A stretch of DNA of 20,342 nucleotides from Faeciplasma avium (GTDB lineage Bacteria; Bacillota; Clostridia; Oscillospirales; Ruminococcaceae). The notes below the pieces were generated by a model. The model saw only the letters and a program-made list of their open reading frames with translations, was not told the origin of the DNA and did not search any database. The position numbers and the translations under genes were made by a program. Of the stretch, positions 7,461 through 15,507 are shown one piece after another. The stretch is from positions 1 through 20,342 of the forward strand of contig DVOL01000062.1 of the NCBI GenBank assembly GCA_018713505.1. Direction: 5' to 3'. Numbering within the stretch: the stretch's first letter is position 1; each line of letters begins with the position of its first letter.

Positions 7461-8705
7461 TCATTCCCAGGCTGAAATAAGAGATAAAATCCTCTTGGCG
7501 GCGTCCTCCGGGGTGGAGTCATTCGACACGGTTATATCGGCAAGAGCCTCGTAAAGCGGCTTTCTCTCCCTGTAAAGGGCCGCCGTCCCCCTTGACTGGG
7601 AGAGCGGTCTTTGCTCGGTGGAAAGATGCTCAAGCGCCCTCTTTAAATAGACTATTTTGCTGTTGGAGCGAAGAAGCGGATAGTTTTCCTCCCGGGTGAC
7701 ACAGCCTCCCCCCGTCGAGATAATAACCCCGGAGAGCTTTGTTATCTCGGCGAGCGCCCTTGTCTCAAGCTCCCTGAACCCAGCCTCGCCTGCCGTGGCG
7801 AATATCTCAGGTATCGGCATTTTTGCCATTTCCTCTACAACACGGTCGGACTCTATGACCCGCCTGCCGGTAGCTATGCCCAGCCTCCCTGCTATTTCAG
7901 ACTTTCCGCAGCCGGGCATCCCGATAAGAAGGATATTCTCCTTCTCCGTTTTTATCAGCCTTTCGACCTCTAAAATCCTGTCCCCAGGTATTTTTTTGCC
8001 GGTGAACAAAAAGCTGGACTCGCTCGCCTGGGCTACAAGCATATGAAGCCCGTTTGAGCAGGGTATATTAAGGCTTGACGCCTCAAGCAGCAGTCTTGTC
8101 CTGAGCGGGTTGTATATAAGGTCGAGGACGGCACGGCAGTCTTTAAACCGTGTAAGCTCGACCGGCGAGCGCTGAGTGTCGGGATACATCCCCACCGGGG
8201 TGGCGTTTACTATGACCGAGGCGTCCTCATGGCGGTAAAGATTTGCGTAGTTGTCCTCCCCGCTTCGGCTGATTACCACCGGCACGGCTCCTAAATCCTT
8301 TAGCACCCTGACGCAGGTGACGCTCGCTCCTCCGCTTCCAAGGACCAGCGCCTTTTTCCCCTCCACGCCGACGCCGAGCCTTTGCACCATGCTCATAAAT
8401 CCGGCGTAGTCGGTATTGTAGCCGTGGATGCCGCCGTCCTCTCCCCTTACAAGGGTGTTGACGCTGCCAAGCAATCTTGCCCTCTTTGACAGACTGTCGC
8501 AAAGCTCAGCCGCACGCTTCTTATAGGGTATAGTGACATTTAGTCCCTGCCAGCAGCCGTTTTTTATGAAATCCTCGACCTCGTCGGGGGACTTTTCAAA
8601 CAGCCTGTATTCATACTCCCCGAGATATCGGTGTATTTCGGGGGAGTAGCTGTGACCAAGCGTCCTGCCCAAAAGCCCCATGACCTTTTTTCTACCGTCA
8701 GACAT
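7461..8705 (-). CDS. aroE-aroK: Bifunctional shikimate dehydrogenase-shikimate kinase
   Basis: One 414-residue chain joins AroE (about 1-250), which reduces 3-dehydroshikimate with NADPH, to AroK (about 255-414), which phosphorylates shikimate. AroE shows HSYSP (18-22), NVTIPYK (56-62) with the catalytic lysine K62, GYNTDY (95-100), the nucleotide loop LGSGGAS (122-128) and NATPVGMYP. AroK shows Walker A GMPGCGKS (262-269), the shikimate pocket ESD (285-287) and GEAGFRELE (306-314), STGGG (330-334) and RPLS (366-369). The usual first Asp of the DxD-type motif is Glu here. The ATG at 8705 follows a GGGGG-type site, 15 bp after the pheA stop. It is the last gene of the attenuator-controlled operon. 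The two activities are consecutive steps, so the fusion joins enzyme and next enzyme. Confidence 0.93.
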   Translation of the reverse strand: MSDGRKKVMGLLGRTLGHSYSPEIHRYLGEYEYRLFEKSPDEVEDFIKNGCWQGLNVTIPYKKRAAELCDSLSKRARLLGSVNTLVRGEDGGIHGYNTDYAGFMSMVQRLGVGVEGKKALVLGSGGASVTCVRVLKDLGAVPVVISRSGEDNYANLYRHEDASVIVNATPVGMYPDTQRSPVELTRFKDCRAVLDLIYNPLRTRLLLEASSLNIPCSNGLHMLVAQASESSFLFTGKKIPGDRILEVERLIKTEKENILLIGMPGCGKSEIAGRLGIATGRRVIESDRVVEEMAKMPIPEIFATAGEAGFRELETRALAEITKLSGVIISTGGGCVTREENYPLLRSNSKIVYLKRALEHLSTEQRPLSQSRGTAALYRERKPLYEALADITVSNDSTPEDAAKRILSLISAWE

Positions 8706-8720
8706 ACCGCATCCCCCGGT

Positions 8721-9896
8721 CTATATTACTTCGCTGTAGCTTCCTAGGTAGCTGAACTCCTCGCAGATATCCCCAAGCTCGCTCATGAGCTGCAAAAATC
8801 CGGGAGAGTACACCGGAGTGTTGAGGTCAAAGTAGAACATGAACTCGAACTCCCTTTCCGGTATCGGACGGCTTTCCAGCTTTGAAAGATTTATGCCGAG
8901 TGCGTAAAGCCTCGAAAGAAGCTTGTACAAAGAGCCGGGCTTGTCCTCGAGGACTACCATAAGGCTGGTGCGGTCGGCTCCGGGGTATATTTCTAGCTCC
9001 TTTGAGATGCAAATGAATCTTGTGTAGTTGTTGTCCTTGTCCTGAACGCTTTGGGAAATGCAGGAAAGACCGTAGAGCTTCATGCACTCACGGCTGGATA
9101 GTGCGGCTATGTCGGTCCTGTTAGACTCAGCCACCATCTTTGACGCCACTGCGGTGTTCTCGCAGGGGATTATCTTGACCCCCTTCAGCCCGGACAAAAA
9201 GCCCGCACACTGGCTTATAGCCTGCTGGTGGGAGTAAATCTCCCTGATGTCCTCAAGCTTTGCTCCCGGCTTTGCAAGAAGGTTATGGTCGACCTTGAGC
9301 CTAATCGAGCGGACTATGCTGAATTTATACTTTGTCATCAGGTCGTAAACGGTGTTTACCGTTCCTGCCGTGCTGTTTTCGAGCGGGACGACTCCGTACC
9401 TGCAAAAGCCCTTGTCTACCGCCGAGAACACCGACTCAAAGCTTGAAAAATACATGACATTTGCCGATTTAAAGAGCTTGTCGCAGGCTATCTGGGCGTA
9501 CGCCCCCTCGACTCCCTGACAGGCTACAGAGCTTCTCTCGGGAAAGAGCTTGGGAGTCTTTTCAACGGCTTCCTCTATCCTTTTTGCAAGCCCGGAGCCC
9601 TTGCCGATTAGGCTGTTCTGATAGCTTCTGCTCAGCTCGAACATAAGAGAATAGAGCAGTGAGGAATACTCCCTTATCTCGACTGGGGAGCTTGCCACAA
9701 CCGCCTTTAGCTTCTCACGCTCCCTTTTCATATCCATTACAGGGAGGTCGTTTTCCTTTTTGAACCTTGCTATCTGGGCACATACCGACATTCTGCTTGC
9801 AAAAAGTCCCACAAGCCTGTCGTCGATTTCGTCTATCAGCCCTCTTAGCTGCTCCTTGTCCATGCTTTCGATGCTTTTCTCGGTAATGTCAGTCAT
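8721..9896 (-). CDS. pheA: Bifunctional chorismate mutase/prephenate dehydratase
   Basis: The 391-residue protein carries the P-protein layout for the phenylalanine branch: chorismate to prephenate to phenylpyruvate. The AroQ-type chorismate mutase occupies about residues 10-95 (LRGLIDEIDDRLVGLFASRM). The prephenate dehydratase domain spans about 122-300 with PLENSTAGTV (171-180) and NYTRF (290-294), T292 being the expected catalytic residue. A C-terminal ACT domain (about 308-391) has GSLY (321-324) and ESRP (341-344), the Phe-binding motifs, so feedback inhibition by Phe is expected. The ATG at 9896 lies about 10 bases after AAGGA and 21 bp past aroC. Confidence 0.95.
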   Translation of the reverse strand: MTDITEKSIESMDKEQLRGLIDEIDDRLVGLFASRMSVCAQIARFKKENDLPVMDMKREREKLKAVVASSPVEIREYSSLLYSLMFELSRSYQNSLIGKGSGLAKRIEEAVEKTPKLFPERSSVACQGVEGAYAQIACDKLFKSANVMYFSSFESVFSAVDKGFCRYGVVPLENSTAGTVNTVYDLMTKYKFSIVRSIRLKVDHNLLAKPGAKLEDIREIYSHQQAISQCAGFLSGLKGVKIIPCENTAVASKMVAESNRTDIAALSSRECMKLYGLSCISQSVQDKDNNYTRFICISKELEIYPGADRTSLMVVLEDKPGSLYKLLSRLYALGINLSKLESRPIPEREFEFMFYFDLNTPVYSPGFLQLMSELGDICEEFSYLGSYSEVI

Positions 9897-9917
9897 TGTG
9901 CTAATTTCCTTTCTGGA

Positions 9918-10985
9918 TTATAATTCTTTCTTTCTCGCCAGCACCGCATCGTAGACGGCGATTGCGGCGCAGGACTCTATGCAGGGGACAGCCCTGGGCA
10001 CTATGCAGGGGTCGTGCCTGCCCTTTATGATGAGCTCCCTTTCGGTCATGGAGCTGGTATCCACGCTTTTTTGAGGCTTTGCTATGGAGGGCGTCGGCTT
10101 TATCGCCACCCTGAAAACTATAGGCATCCCGTTTGTGATTCCGCCCAGTATCCCTCCGCAGTTGTTTGTCAGGGTCTTGATTTCGCCGTTTTCCAGGATG
10201 AAGCTGTCGTTATTCTGGCTTCCCTTCAGCCTCGACGAGGCAAAGCCGGCTCCGAACTCAATCCCCTTTACCGCCGGGACTCCGAAAACAGCCGAGGCAA
10301 TTTTATTTTCCATCCCGGAAAACATCGGGTCCCCAAGACCGGCTGGAAGCCCAGTCACACGGCACTCTATCACTCCGCCTAGGGAGTCGCCCTCAGCCCT
10401 TGCCATGGCTATTAGGTCTATCATCCTTTTCCCCGCCTCACGGCTTACCGTGGGGAACTCGTTTTGAGCGGTGGAGGATAAAAGCTCGCCCTCGTCGTAA
10501 ACATCCCCTACCGAGTAAATCCTCGATATTACACTTATTCCAAGACTCTCAAGCTGCTCAATGGCTATTCCTCCCGCTATGCACAAGGGAGCCGTCAGCC
10601 TGCCGGAAAAATGCCCCCCTCCGGCGTAATCCTGGTATCCGCCGTACTTTATCATGGCGGTGTAGTCCGCATGACCGGGACGGGGAAGGGTTTTAAGGTT
10701 TGAATAGTCCCCGGAGCGGGTATCGGAGTTTCTGATTATGGCGGTTATCGGCGTTCCGCAGCTATAGCCGTCCTTCACGCCGCACAAAAGCTCGAAGCTG
10801 TCCGCCTCGCTTCTTGCGGTGGAGTATTTGTTCCTGCCCGGCGCCCTTCTTTCAAGAAAGCTATGAAGCCTCTCGGCGTCTATATGAGAGCCTGCCGGGA
10901 GTCCCTCGATAGTCACTCCGATGGCTGGGGAGTGGGACTGCCCAAAGACCGTCAGCCTATAATTCTCGCCGTAGCTTGAGCTCAT
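9918..10985 (-). CDS. aroC: Chorismate synthase
   Basis: AroC eliminates phosphate from EPSP to give chorismate, using reduced FMN. The 355 residues are normal for the family. Signature 1 reads GQSHSPAIGVTIEGLP (15-30), keeping the catalytic His18 but replacing the usual GESHG with GQSHS. RRAPGRNKYSTARSEAD (46-62), RPGHADYTAMIKYG (102-115), GGGHFSGRLTAPL (122-134) and the C-terminal GRHDPCIVPRAVP are all present, so the enzyme should be active. The ATG at 10985 is about 9 bases after AAGGA. It sits between aroA and pheA, matching pathway order. Confidence 0.96.
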   Translation of the reverse strand: MSSSYGENYRLTVFGQSHSPAIGVTIEGLPAGSHIDAERLHSFLERRAPGRNKYSTARSEADSFELLCGVKDGYSCGTPITAIIRNSDTRSGDYSNLKTLPRPGHADYTAMIKYGGYQDYAGGGHFSGRLTAPLCIAGGIAIEQLESLGISVISRIYSVGDVYDEGELLSSTAQNEFPTVSREAGKRMIDLIAMARAEGDSLGGVIECRVTGLPAGLGDPMFSGMENKIASAVFGVPAVKGIEFGAGFASSRLKGSQNNDSFILENGEIKTLTNNCGGILGGITNGMPIVFRVAIKPTPSIAKPQKSVDTSSMTERELIIKGRHDPCIVPRAVPCIESCAAIAVYDAVLARKKEL

Positions 10986-11011
10986 GATATCACATCCTTT
11001 TTTGGATTATT

Positions 11012-12271
11012 TTATCCCTCTGACAGCCCGGAAAAGTCCCTCCAGAACTCAGGATAGGACTTATTGACATCCTCAGCGCCTAAAAGGGTGATGCCGCCGT
11101 CGCAGGCAAGAGAGGCTAAAGCCGCCGTCATCGCTATTCGGTGGTCCCCGCAGGAGCTTGCCGTCCCTCCTGCAAGGCTCTTGACTCCGTCTATAATCAA
11201 GCCGTCGTCAAGCTCCTGAATCCTTGCCCCCAGAGAGCTAAGAAGCCCAGCGGTGGTGCTAAGTCTGTCAGACTCCTTTATTCTGAGTCGGGAGGCGTTT
11301 TTAATCACCGTCCTGCCGCAGGCTACGCTGGAAAGAGCGGCTATCGGGGGGATGATGTCGGGAATCTGCCCGGCGTCAAGGGTTATCCCCCTTAGCTCCC
11401 TTTTCCTGACGGCGACCGCTCCGTCCTCCTTAATCTCTACCTCGGCTCCAAATTCTTTAAGAATCTCAAGAAGCTGCCTGTCCCCCTGGGAGGAGTCCTT
11501 TAACAGTCCCCTGACGGTTATCCCCCTGTCCGAAAGGGCGCCCATGCACAAAAAGAAGGATGCGCTTGAATAGTCGCCCTCTATTGCCATGCCGCTTTCC
11601 GGGCGGGAGGTCTGCCCTCCTGGGATGAAATAGCGTCTGCCGGATTTTTCAAAGGCTATCCCGCAGAGCCTGAGCATATCCTCTGTCATCCTGATATATC
11701 CTGCCGACTCGGTTTTCCCGGTTATCTCAAGGCTTGAATCGCCGTCCATAAAGGGAAGAGCCATCAAAAGCCCGGAGATGTACTGCGAGGAGACCTCGCC
11801 TGAGATGCGGTAGTCTCCGGGACGCAGCCTTCCCGACAGCCTTATCCTGCCGTCCTCCCTGACAGCCTCTGCTCCGTGCTCGCTCAGCACGCCGTCAAGC
11901 GGGGATATCGGCCTTTCGTACAGCCTGCCCTTAGGCAGAAACTCAGCGTTTACTCCAAGCATTCCGGCAACGGGGAGCAAAAATCTAAGCGTCGAGCCGC
12001 TCTCAGCGCAGCTAAGGGATACCCTCCCGCCGCCCAAAAAGGGTCTTGGCAGCGGAATAACCGATATTTTGTCGCCGTCTGCCGTAATTCTGGCTCCCAG
12101 CGAGTTAAGACAGTCCACGGTCGCCTTTATATCCCTTGACAGACCACGGCAGTAAAGCTCCACGGGGGTCTTACCGAGGGCGGAAAGAATCAGCGCCCTG
12201 TGCGCCTGTGATTTTGACGCAGGGACCGTGACCTCTCCCCACCTTTGTCCTCCCTTTATGAAAACAGTCAT
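11012..12271 (-). CDS. aroA: EPSP synthase (3-phosphoshikimate 1-carboxyvinyltransferase)
   Basis: AroA joins shikimate 3-phosphate and PEP to form EPSP. The 419-residue product shows PASKSQAHR (17-25) with the active-site lysine, the PEP-loop ESGSTLRFLLP, GRLYERP, the QIPDIIPPIAAL segment with the catalytic Asp, RLRIKESDRL and GDHRIAM. The PEP loop differs from the enterobacterial NAGTAMRP at several positions, including those equivalent to E. coli T97 and P101. Glyphosate response cannot be read from sequence alone. I prefer the ATG at 12271, with GGAG 10 bases upstream. A GTG at 12280 is in frame, but the same GGAG would be only 1-2 bases from it. aroB ends about 40 bp upstream. Confidence 0.95.
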   Translation of the reverse strand: MTVFIKGGQRWGEVTVPASKSQAHRALILSALGKTPVELYCRGLSRDIKATVDCLNSLGARITADGDKISVIPLPRPFLGGGRVSLSCAESGSTLRFLLPVAGMLGVNAEFLPKGRLYERPISPLDGVLSEHGAEAVREDGRIRLSGRLRPGDYRISGEVSSQYISGLLMALPFMDGDSSLEITGKTESAGYIRMTEDMLRLCGIAFEKSGRRYFIPGGQTSRPESGMAIEGDYSSASFFLCMGALSDRGITVRGLLKDSSQGDRQLLEILKEFGAEVEIKEDGAVAVRKRELRGITLDAGQIPDIIPPIAALSSVACGRTVIKNASRLRIKESDRLSTTAGLLSSLGARIQELDDGLIIDGVKSLAGGTASSCGDHRIAMTAALASLACDGGITLLGAEDVNKSYPEFWRDFSGLSEG

Positions 12272-12310
12272 CCTTTTCACGCTCCGGGTTTTTATTATTA
12301 CACATTCTGA

Positions 12311-13369
12311 CTATGGCTCTATCCAGTCTATCAGCTCAGAGCAGGGAAGCCTTATAAGCCTTGTCCTTCCTATAGCTACAGGGACTACTACCGTTATGCT
12401 GTCCCCTGCCGCCTTCTTGTCAGAAAGTGAAGCTAAGAAAAGCTCCTCCTTTGAATACTCCGTGCTGTAGGGAAGCCCGAAGCCCTTTACAAGCCCTAAA
12501 ATCCTGTCAAAGTCGGATTCCGGCAAAAGACCTCTTTTCATCGCCGCCCGGGATATCATCACAAGACCTATTGCAACAGCCTGACCGTGAAGCTGCCTAA
12601 AGCCGCTTAGCGCCTCGACCGCATGACCTATGGTGTGACCTAGGTTTAATACCATCCTGCCGCCACGGTCAAACTCGTCCCGATGTACTATATCCCTTTT
12701 TATGTTTACGCAGGTGGTGATTATGTCCTCAAGGCTCTTAGACAGCGAGCTGTCTCTCATGCAGTCCTCAAGAAGGCAAAACAGTCTGACATCCCCCAAT
12801 ACGGCGTACTTTATTACCTCCGCACAGCCGCAAAGAAGCTGCTCCTGCGGCAGTGTGTCAAGCGCAGACGGGTCGCAGACCACACAGGAGGGCTGCCAGA
12901 ACGCTCCCACCTGATTCTTGCCGTGGGTAAGGTTTACTGCGGTCTTTCCGCCCACCGAGGAGTCCACCATAGCCAAAAGGGTGGTGGGAAGCTGGAAAAA
13001 CTCTATCCCACGCTGATAGGTCGCCGCCGCAAAGCCGGTCAAATCCCCGACGACTCCCCCTCCCAGCGCAACAAGACCGTCGCTTCTTGTCATCCTGAAC
13101 ATGAGCATGGAGTCAAGCAGGCTCTCGTAGCGGCTAATGGATTTTGAGCCTTCGCCGTTTGGGATGACAAAGCTCTCAACCGTAAAGCCGCTTGCCTCAA
13201 GGCTTTTTATCACCCTCTCGCCGTATATGGGGAAAACGATGTCGTCGCTTACAACCATCAGCCTTTTCCCCTTAAAGACGCCTCCTATATAGTCCCCGCA
13301 GCTGTTGATGCCGCCGTTTTCTATTATGACATCATAAGAGCGGGACGCCTCAACTCTGACAGTTTTCAT
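12311..13369 (-). CDS. aroB: 3-dehydroquinate synthase
   Basis: AroB converts DAHP to 3-dehydroquinate using NAD+ and a divalent metal. The 352 residues are full length. Motifs include ALGGGVVGDLTGF (101-113), QLPTTLLAMVDSSVGGKTAVN (126-146), GKNQVGAFWQP (150-160), GCAEVIKYAVL (181-191) with metal ligand E184, NLGHTIGHAVEAL and LHGQAVAIG with the His ligands. Its ATG overlaps the tyrA stop in an ATGA arrangement (4 bp), implying translational coupling. It is the second step of the pathway and third gene of the operon. Confidence 0.97.
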   Translation of the reverse strand: MKTVRVEASRSYDVIIENGGINSCGDYIGGVFKGKRLMVVSDDIVFPIYGERVIKSLEASGFTVESFVIPNGEGSKSISRYESLLDSMLMFRMTRSDGLVALGGGVVGDLTGFAAATYQRGIEFFQLPTTLLAMVDSSVGGKTAVNLTHGKNQVGAFWQPSCVVCDPSALDTLPQEQLLCGCAEVIKYAVLGDVRLFCLLEDCMRDSSLSKSLEDIITTCVNIKRDIVHRDEFDRGGRMVLNLGHTIGHAVEALSGFRQLHGQAVAIGLVMISRAAMKRGLLPESDFDRILGLVKGFGLPYSTEYSKEELFLASLSDKKAAGDSITVVVPVAIGRTRLIRLPCSELIDWIEP

Positions 13370-14196
13370 CCGTCTATCTCCTCCTTCAGACGCTTTCCAT
13401 CCTCTAAAAGCTGTGTGAGCCTGTCCTTATCGCCGTCGTGGATGGCAGACCTGTACTCGCTCAGATTTGAAATTATAATGTCAAGCTCTTTTTCAAGGTA
13501 GTCGGAGTTCTCCAAAAACAGCTCCGCCCACATCCCGGCGTTGAGCCACGCAACCCTTGTCAGGTCCTTGTAGCTTCCGGCAGAAAAGCCCTTGTGGGAA
13601 AGTGCCGACGGGCTTTTGACATATGCGTTCGAGACCACATGGGCAAGCTGCGAGGTGAAGGCTATCATGGCGTCGTGCTTTTCTGCGGTGGTTACGGTTA
13701 TCCTGCCGAAGCCAGCCGGGGACAAAAGCTCCTTTACCCTTGAAAGAAGCTCGATATCATCAAAGCTGGGAGGGACTATGACCATCGGCGCCCTCTCGTA
13801 CATATTCGCCCTGGCGTGCTTTAAGCCGGAATACTGCGTTCCAGCCATCGGATGGCCGCCTATGAAGGTAAAGCCGCACTCCCTAGCTATTCTAAACGCC
13901 TCGGCGCAGACCTTTCTTTTCGTGCCGCAGCAGTCTATGACTATCGGGCGACTGCCTATGTAGCCTCCCATATCCCTAAGCCAGCTGATTGTCGCCTCGG
14001 GGTAAAGGCTTACAAGCACAATATCGCAGGAGGATATATTATCCCTAGTCAGCTCGCCGTCTATAGCCCCGCTCATTATTGCGTACTCGGTGACGGAGCC
14101 TGTTCTGTTCCAGCCCAGCACTCTGTGACCCTTTTGCCTGTACGCCTTTGCAAACGAGCCGCCTATAAGCCCCAGTCCGACAATTCCCGCAGTCAC
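13366..14196 (-). CDS. tyrA: Prephenate dehydrogenase
   Basis: TyrA oxidatively decarboxylates prephenate to 4-hydroxyphenylpyruvate, the tyrosine branch. The 276 residues comprise an NAD(P)-binding Rossmann domain with GLGLIGGS (7-14), the motif GGHPMAGT (113-120) with the expected catalytic H115, and a helical C-terminal dimerisation domain with QLAHVVSNA and GFSAGSYKDLTRVA. No ACT domain follows, unlike many Firmicute TyrA proteins, so the enzyme may lack that form of feedback. The start is GTG at 14196 with GGAGGG 6-7 bases upstream, 23 bp after aroF. Cofactor preference cannot be decided here. Confidence 0.93.
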   Translation of the reverse strand: MTAGIVGLGLIGGSFAKAYRQKGHRVLGWNRTGSVTEYAIMSGAIDGELTRDNISSCDIVLVSLYPEATISWLRDMGGYIGSRPIVIDCCGTKRKVCAEAFRIARECGFTFIGGHPMAGTQYSGLKHARANMYERAPMVIVPPSFDDIELLSRVKELLSPAGFGRITVTTAEKHDAMIAFTSQLAHVVSNAYVKSPSALSHKGFSAGSYKDLTRVAWLNAGMWAELFLENSDYLEKELDIIISNLSEYRSAIHDGDKDRLTQLLEDGKRLKEEIDG

Positions 14197-14219
14197 TTTA
14201 ATCCCTCCAGACCGAAAAT

Positions 14220-15224
14220 TCAGAGCTTTATCGCCTCTCTGACAGCGTTTACCCTCTTGACAAGCGAGGCGTACTCCTCAGGTCTTAGAGACTGTGCGCC
14301 GTCGCAGAGGGCGTGAATCGGGTCGTTGTGCACCTCGATGATGAGTCCGTCGGCTCCTGCTGCAACCGAAGCCAGAGCCATCGGCGGGACAAGCCTTGAC
14401 ATTCCAGTAGCGTGGCTGGGGTCGGCTATTACCGGCAGATGCGAAAGCTCCCTGAGCATCGGAATAGCGGAGACATCCATGGTGTTTCTTGTGTAGTCGC
14501 TGTAGGTCCTTATTCCCCTCTCGCAAAGGATTATGTTCTCGTTGCCGCTTGCCATGATGTACTCTGCGCTCATAAGCAGCTCCTTTAGGGTGTTGGCAAG
14601 ACCTCTTTTTAGGAGTATGGCCTTTCTGGTCCTTCCAAGCTCCTTTAGAAGGTCAAAGTTCTGCATATTTCTGGCTCCGACCTGCAAGACATCGACATCC
14701 TCGAACAGGGGAAGGTCGGCTACGCTCATTATCTCGGTGACTATGGGCAGCCCGGTCTCCTTCCTTGCAATCTTGAGAAGCTCGATGCCCTCGCCTCTTA
14801 GACCCTGGAAGTCATAGGGAGAGGTTCTTGGCTTGAAGGCTCCGCCTCTTAGCATCCCGGCGCCAGCCTCCTTTACCGCCTTTGCCACGGCGACGATCTG
14901 CTCCTCGCTCTCGACCGAGCAGGGACCTGCTATCATGCAGAAGCTTCCGCCTCCGATTTTTACGCCCTTTACATCGACGACGGTGTCCTCGGGATGGAAC
15001 TTGCGGTTGCAGCATTTGAAGGACTCTGTGACCCTTGTAACCGACTCCACGATATCAAGGCTTTCAATCAGGTCCTTGTCGACCTTGGTGGTGTCCCCTA
15101 TCAAGCCAAGGACGGTGTGCTGCTCTCCCTGGGAGATGTGGACCCCGATTCCCATTCCCTTGAGCCAGTCTATAAGCTGATTTCTTCTTTCCTCGCTGAC
15201 ATTTCTTTTAAGCGCTACTACCAT
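14220..15224 (-). CDS. aroF: DAHP synthase, type I beta with N-terminal regulatory domain
   Basis: The enzyme condenses PEP and erythrose 4-phosphate into DAHP, the committed step to all aromatic amino acids. Residues 1 to about 70 form the ferredoxin-like/ACT-like extension known to mediate feedback in related enzymes. The barrel carries IAGPCSVES (98-106, metal ligand C102), KPRTSPYDFQG (131-141), CERGIRT (234-240), ADPSHATG (267-274, H271) and EVHNDP (297-302). The 334-residue length is typical. The ATG at 15224 follows AGAAGGAG at about 7 bases. It is the first structural gene after the Phe/Tyr leader peptide and attenuator, so flux into the pathway is the direct target of that control. 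The symbol could equally be aroG or aroH. Confidence 0.96.
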   Translation of the reverse strand: MVVALKRNVSEERRNQLIDWLKGMGIGVHISQGEQHTVLGLIGDTTKVDKDLIESLDIVESVTRVTESFKCCNRKFHPEDTVVDVKGVKIGGGSFCMIAGPCSVESEEQIVAVAKAVKEAGAGMLRGGAFKPRTSPYDFQGLRGEGIELLKIARKETGLPIVTEIMSVADLPLFEDVDVLQVGARNMQNFDLLKELGRTRKAILLKRGLANTLKELLMSAEYIMASGNENIILCERGIRTYSDYTRNTMDVSAIPMLRELSHLPVIADPSHATGMSRLVPPMALASVAAGADGLIIEVHNDPIHALCDGAQSLRPEEYASLVKRVNAVREAIKL

Positions 15225-15252
15225 AAAATACTCCTTCTCATTATAATCATCT

Positions 15253-15293
15253 CAAAAAATCAAAAGAGCCGCACGGTATGTAACCTGTGCAGC
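15253..15293 (-). terminator. Attenuator terminator (3:4 hairpin) before aroF
   Basis: On the minus strand GCUGCAC (15287-15293) pairs with GUGCGGC (15268-15274). An inner GGU/ACC helix closes a 5-base loop with one bulged A, and TCTTTTGATTTTTT follows. It lies about 30 bases before aroF inside the operon leader, so it only makes sense as a conditional terminator. Its 5' arm is also the 3' half of a competing antiterminator. Confidence 0.85.
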
Positions 15294-15331
15294 CCCTAAA
15301 CAGCGACAAATTTTTTTGCAACACAAATTAC
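15280..15331 (-). promoter_or_regulatory. Antiterminator (2:3 pairing)
   Basis: In the minus-strand RNA, GUAAUUUGUGUUGC (from 15318-15331) can pair with GCUGCACAGGUUAC (from 15280-15293): 13 of 14 positions pair, with one U/U mismatch and three G-U pairs. This consumes the whole 5' arm of the terminator and part of its loop, so the two structures exclude each other. Confidence 0.82.
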
Positions 15332-15380
15332 CCTTACATCTGATTTTCAAGCAGCGGTAAAGTAAAAGTAATATGCGTTG
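15319..15380 (-). promoter_or_regulatory. Anti-antiterminator (1:2 pairing) within the leader ORF
   Basis: In the minus-strand RNA, CAACGCAUAUUACUUUUAC (15362-15380, leader codons 10-15) can pair with GUAAGGGUAAUUUGUGUUG (15319-15337): 18 of 19 positions pair, counting G-U. It ties up the 5' half of the antiterminator and lets the terminator form. A ribosome held at the Phe and Tyr codons would cover region 1 and prevent this pairing. Confidence 0.8.
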
Positions 15381-15406
15381 TAAAAGAATATTCTCGAGCT
15401 ATTCAT
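15347..15406 (-). CDS. Phe/Tyr leader peptide of the aro operon
   Basis: This is a 19-codon reading frame, MNSSRIFFYNAYYFYFTAA, followed by TGA. It contains Phe at 7, 8, 14, 16 and Tyr at 9, 12, 13, 15, so 8 of 19 residues are the end products of the operon's two branches. AGGAG (15413-15417) lies 6 bases before the ATG. It sits between the consensus aro promoter and a conditional terminator, and its codons 10-15 form one arm of a long hairpin. By analogy with pheA and his leaders, the peptide itself has no function; the ribosome's speed over its codons reports charged tRNA-Phe and tRNA-Tyr. The reading is inferred from sequence and structure; no homologue was searched. Confidence 0.87.
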   Translation of the reverse strand: MNSSRIFFYNAYYFYFTAA

Positions 15407-15421
15407 AATAATCTCCTAAGG

Positions 15422-15450
15422 CCGGCGTGAGAATTATTCCCACCCGCCGG
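15422..15450 (-). other. Hairpin just upstream of the leader-peptide ribosome site
   Basis: On the minus strand CCGGC (15446-15450) pairs with GCCGG (15422-15426). After a GG bulge, GTGGGAA pairs with TTCTCAC around a 3-base loop, giving 12 pairs. Its foot ends 4 bases before the AGGAG of the leader peptide, so it could pace ribosome loading or polymerase. No U-tract follows on this strand. Confidence 0.6.
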
Positions 15451-15507
15451 ACGGCTTTTTTCTTTTTCCCTATAATCCCGGGAAGACGCCATCAGCCTGA
15501 GTAATCC

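Noticed and set aside
9918..10985. Inactive chorismate synthase because of GQSHS in signature 1
   Set aside because: The catalytic histidine and all other motifs are intact, and similar variants are, to my recollection, found in clostridial AroC proteins.
15422..15470. Plus-strand terminator: hairpin followed by TTTTTTCTTTTT
   Set aside because: It would suit plus-strand transcription, but no plus-strand gene precedes it, and the T-run starts 6 bases after the stem. The hairpin is better read as part of the minus-strand leader.
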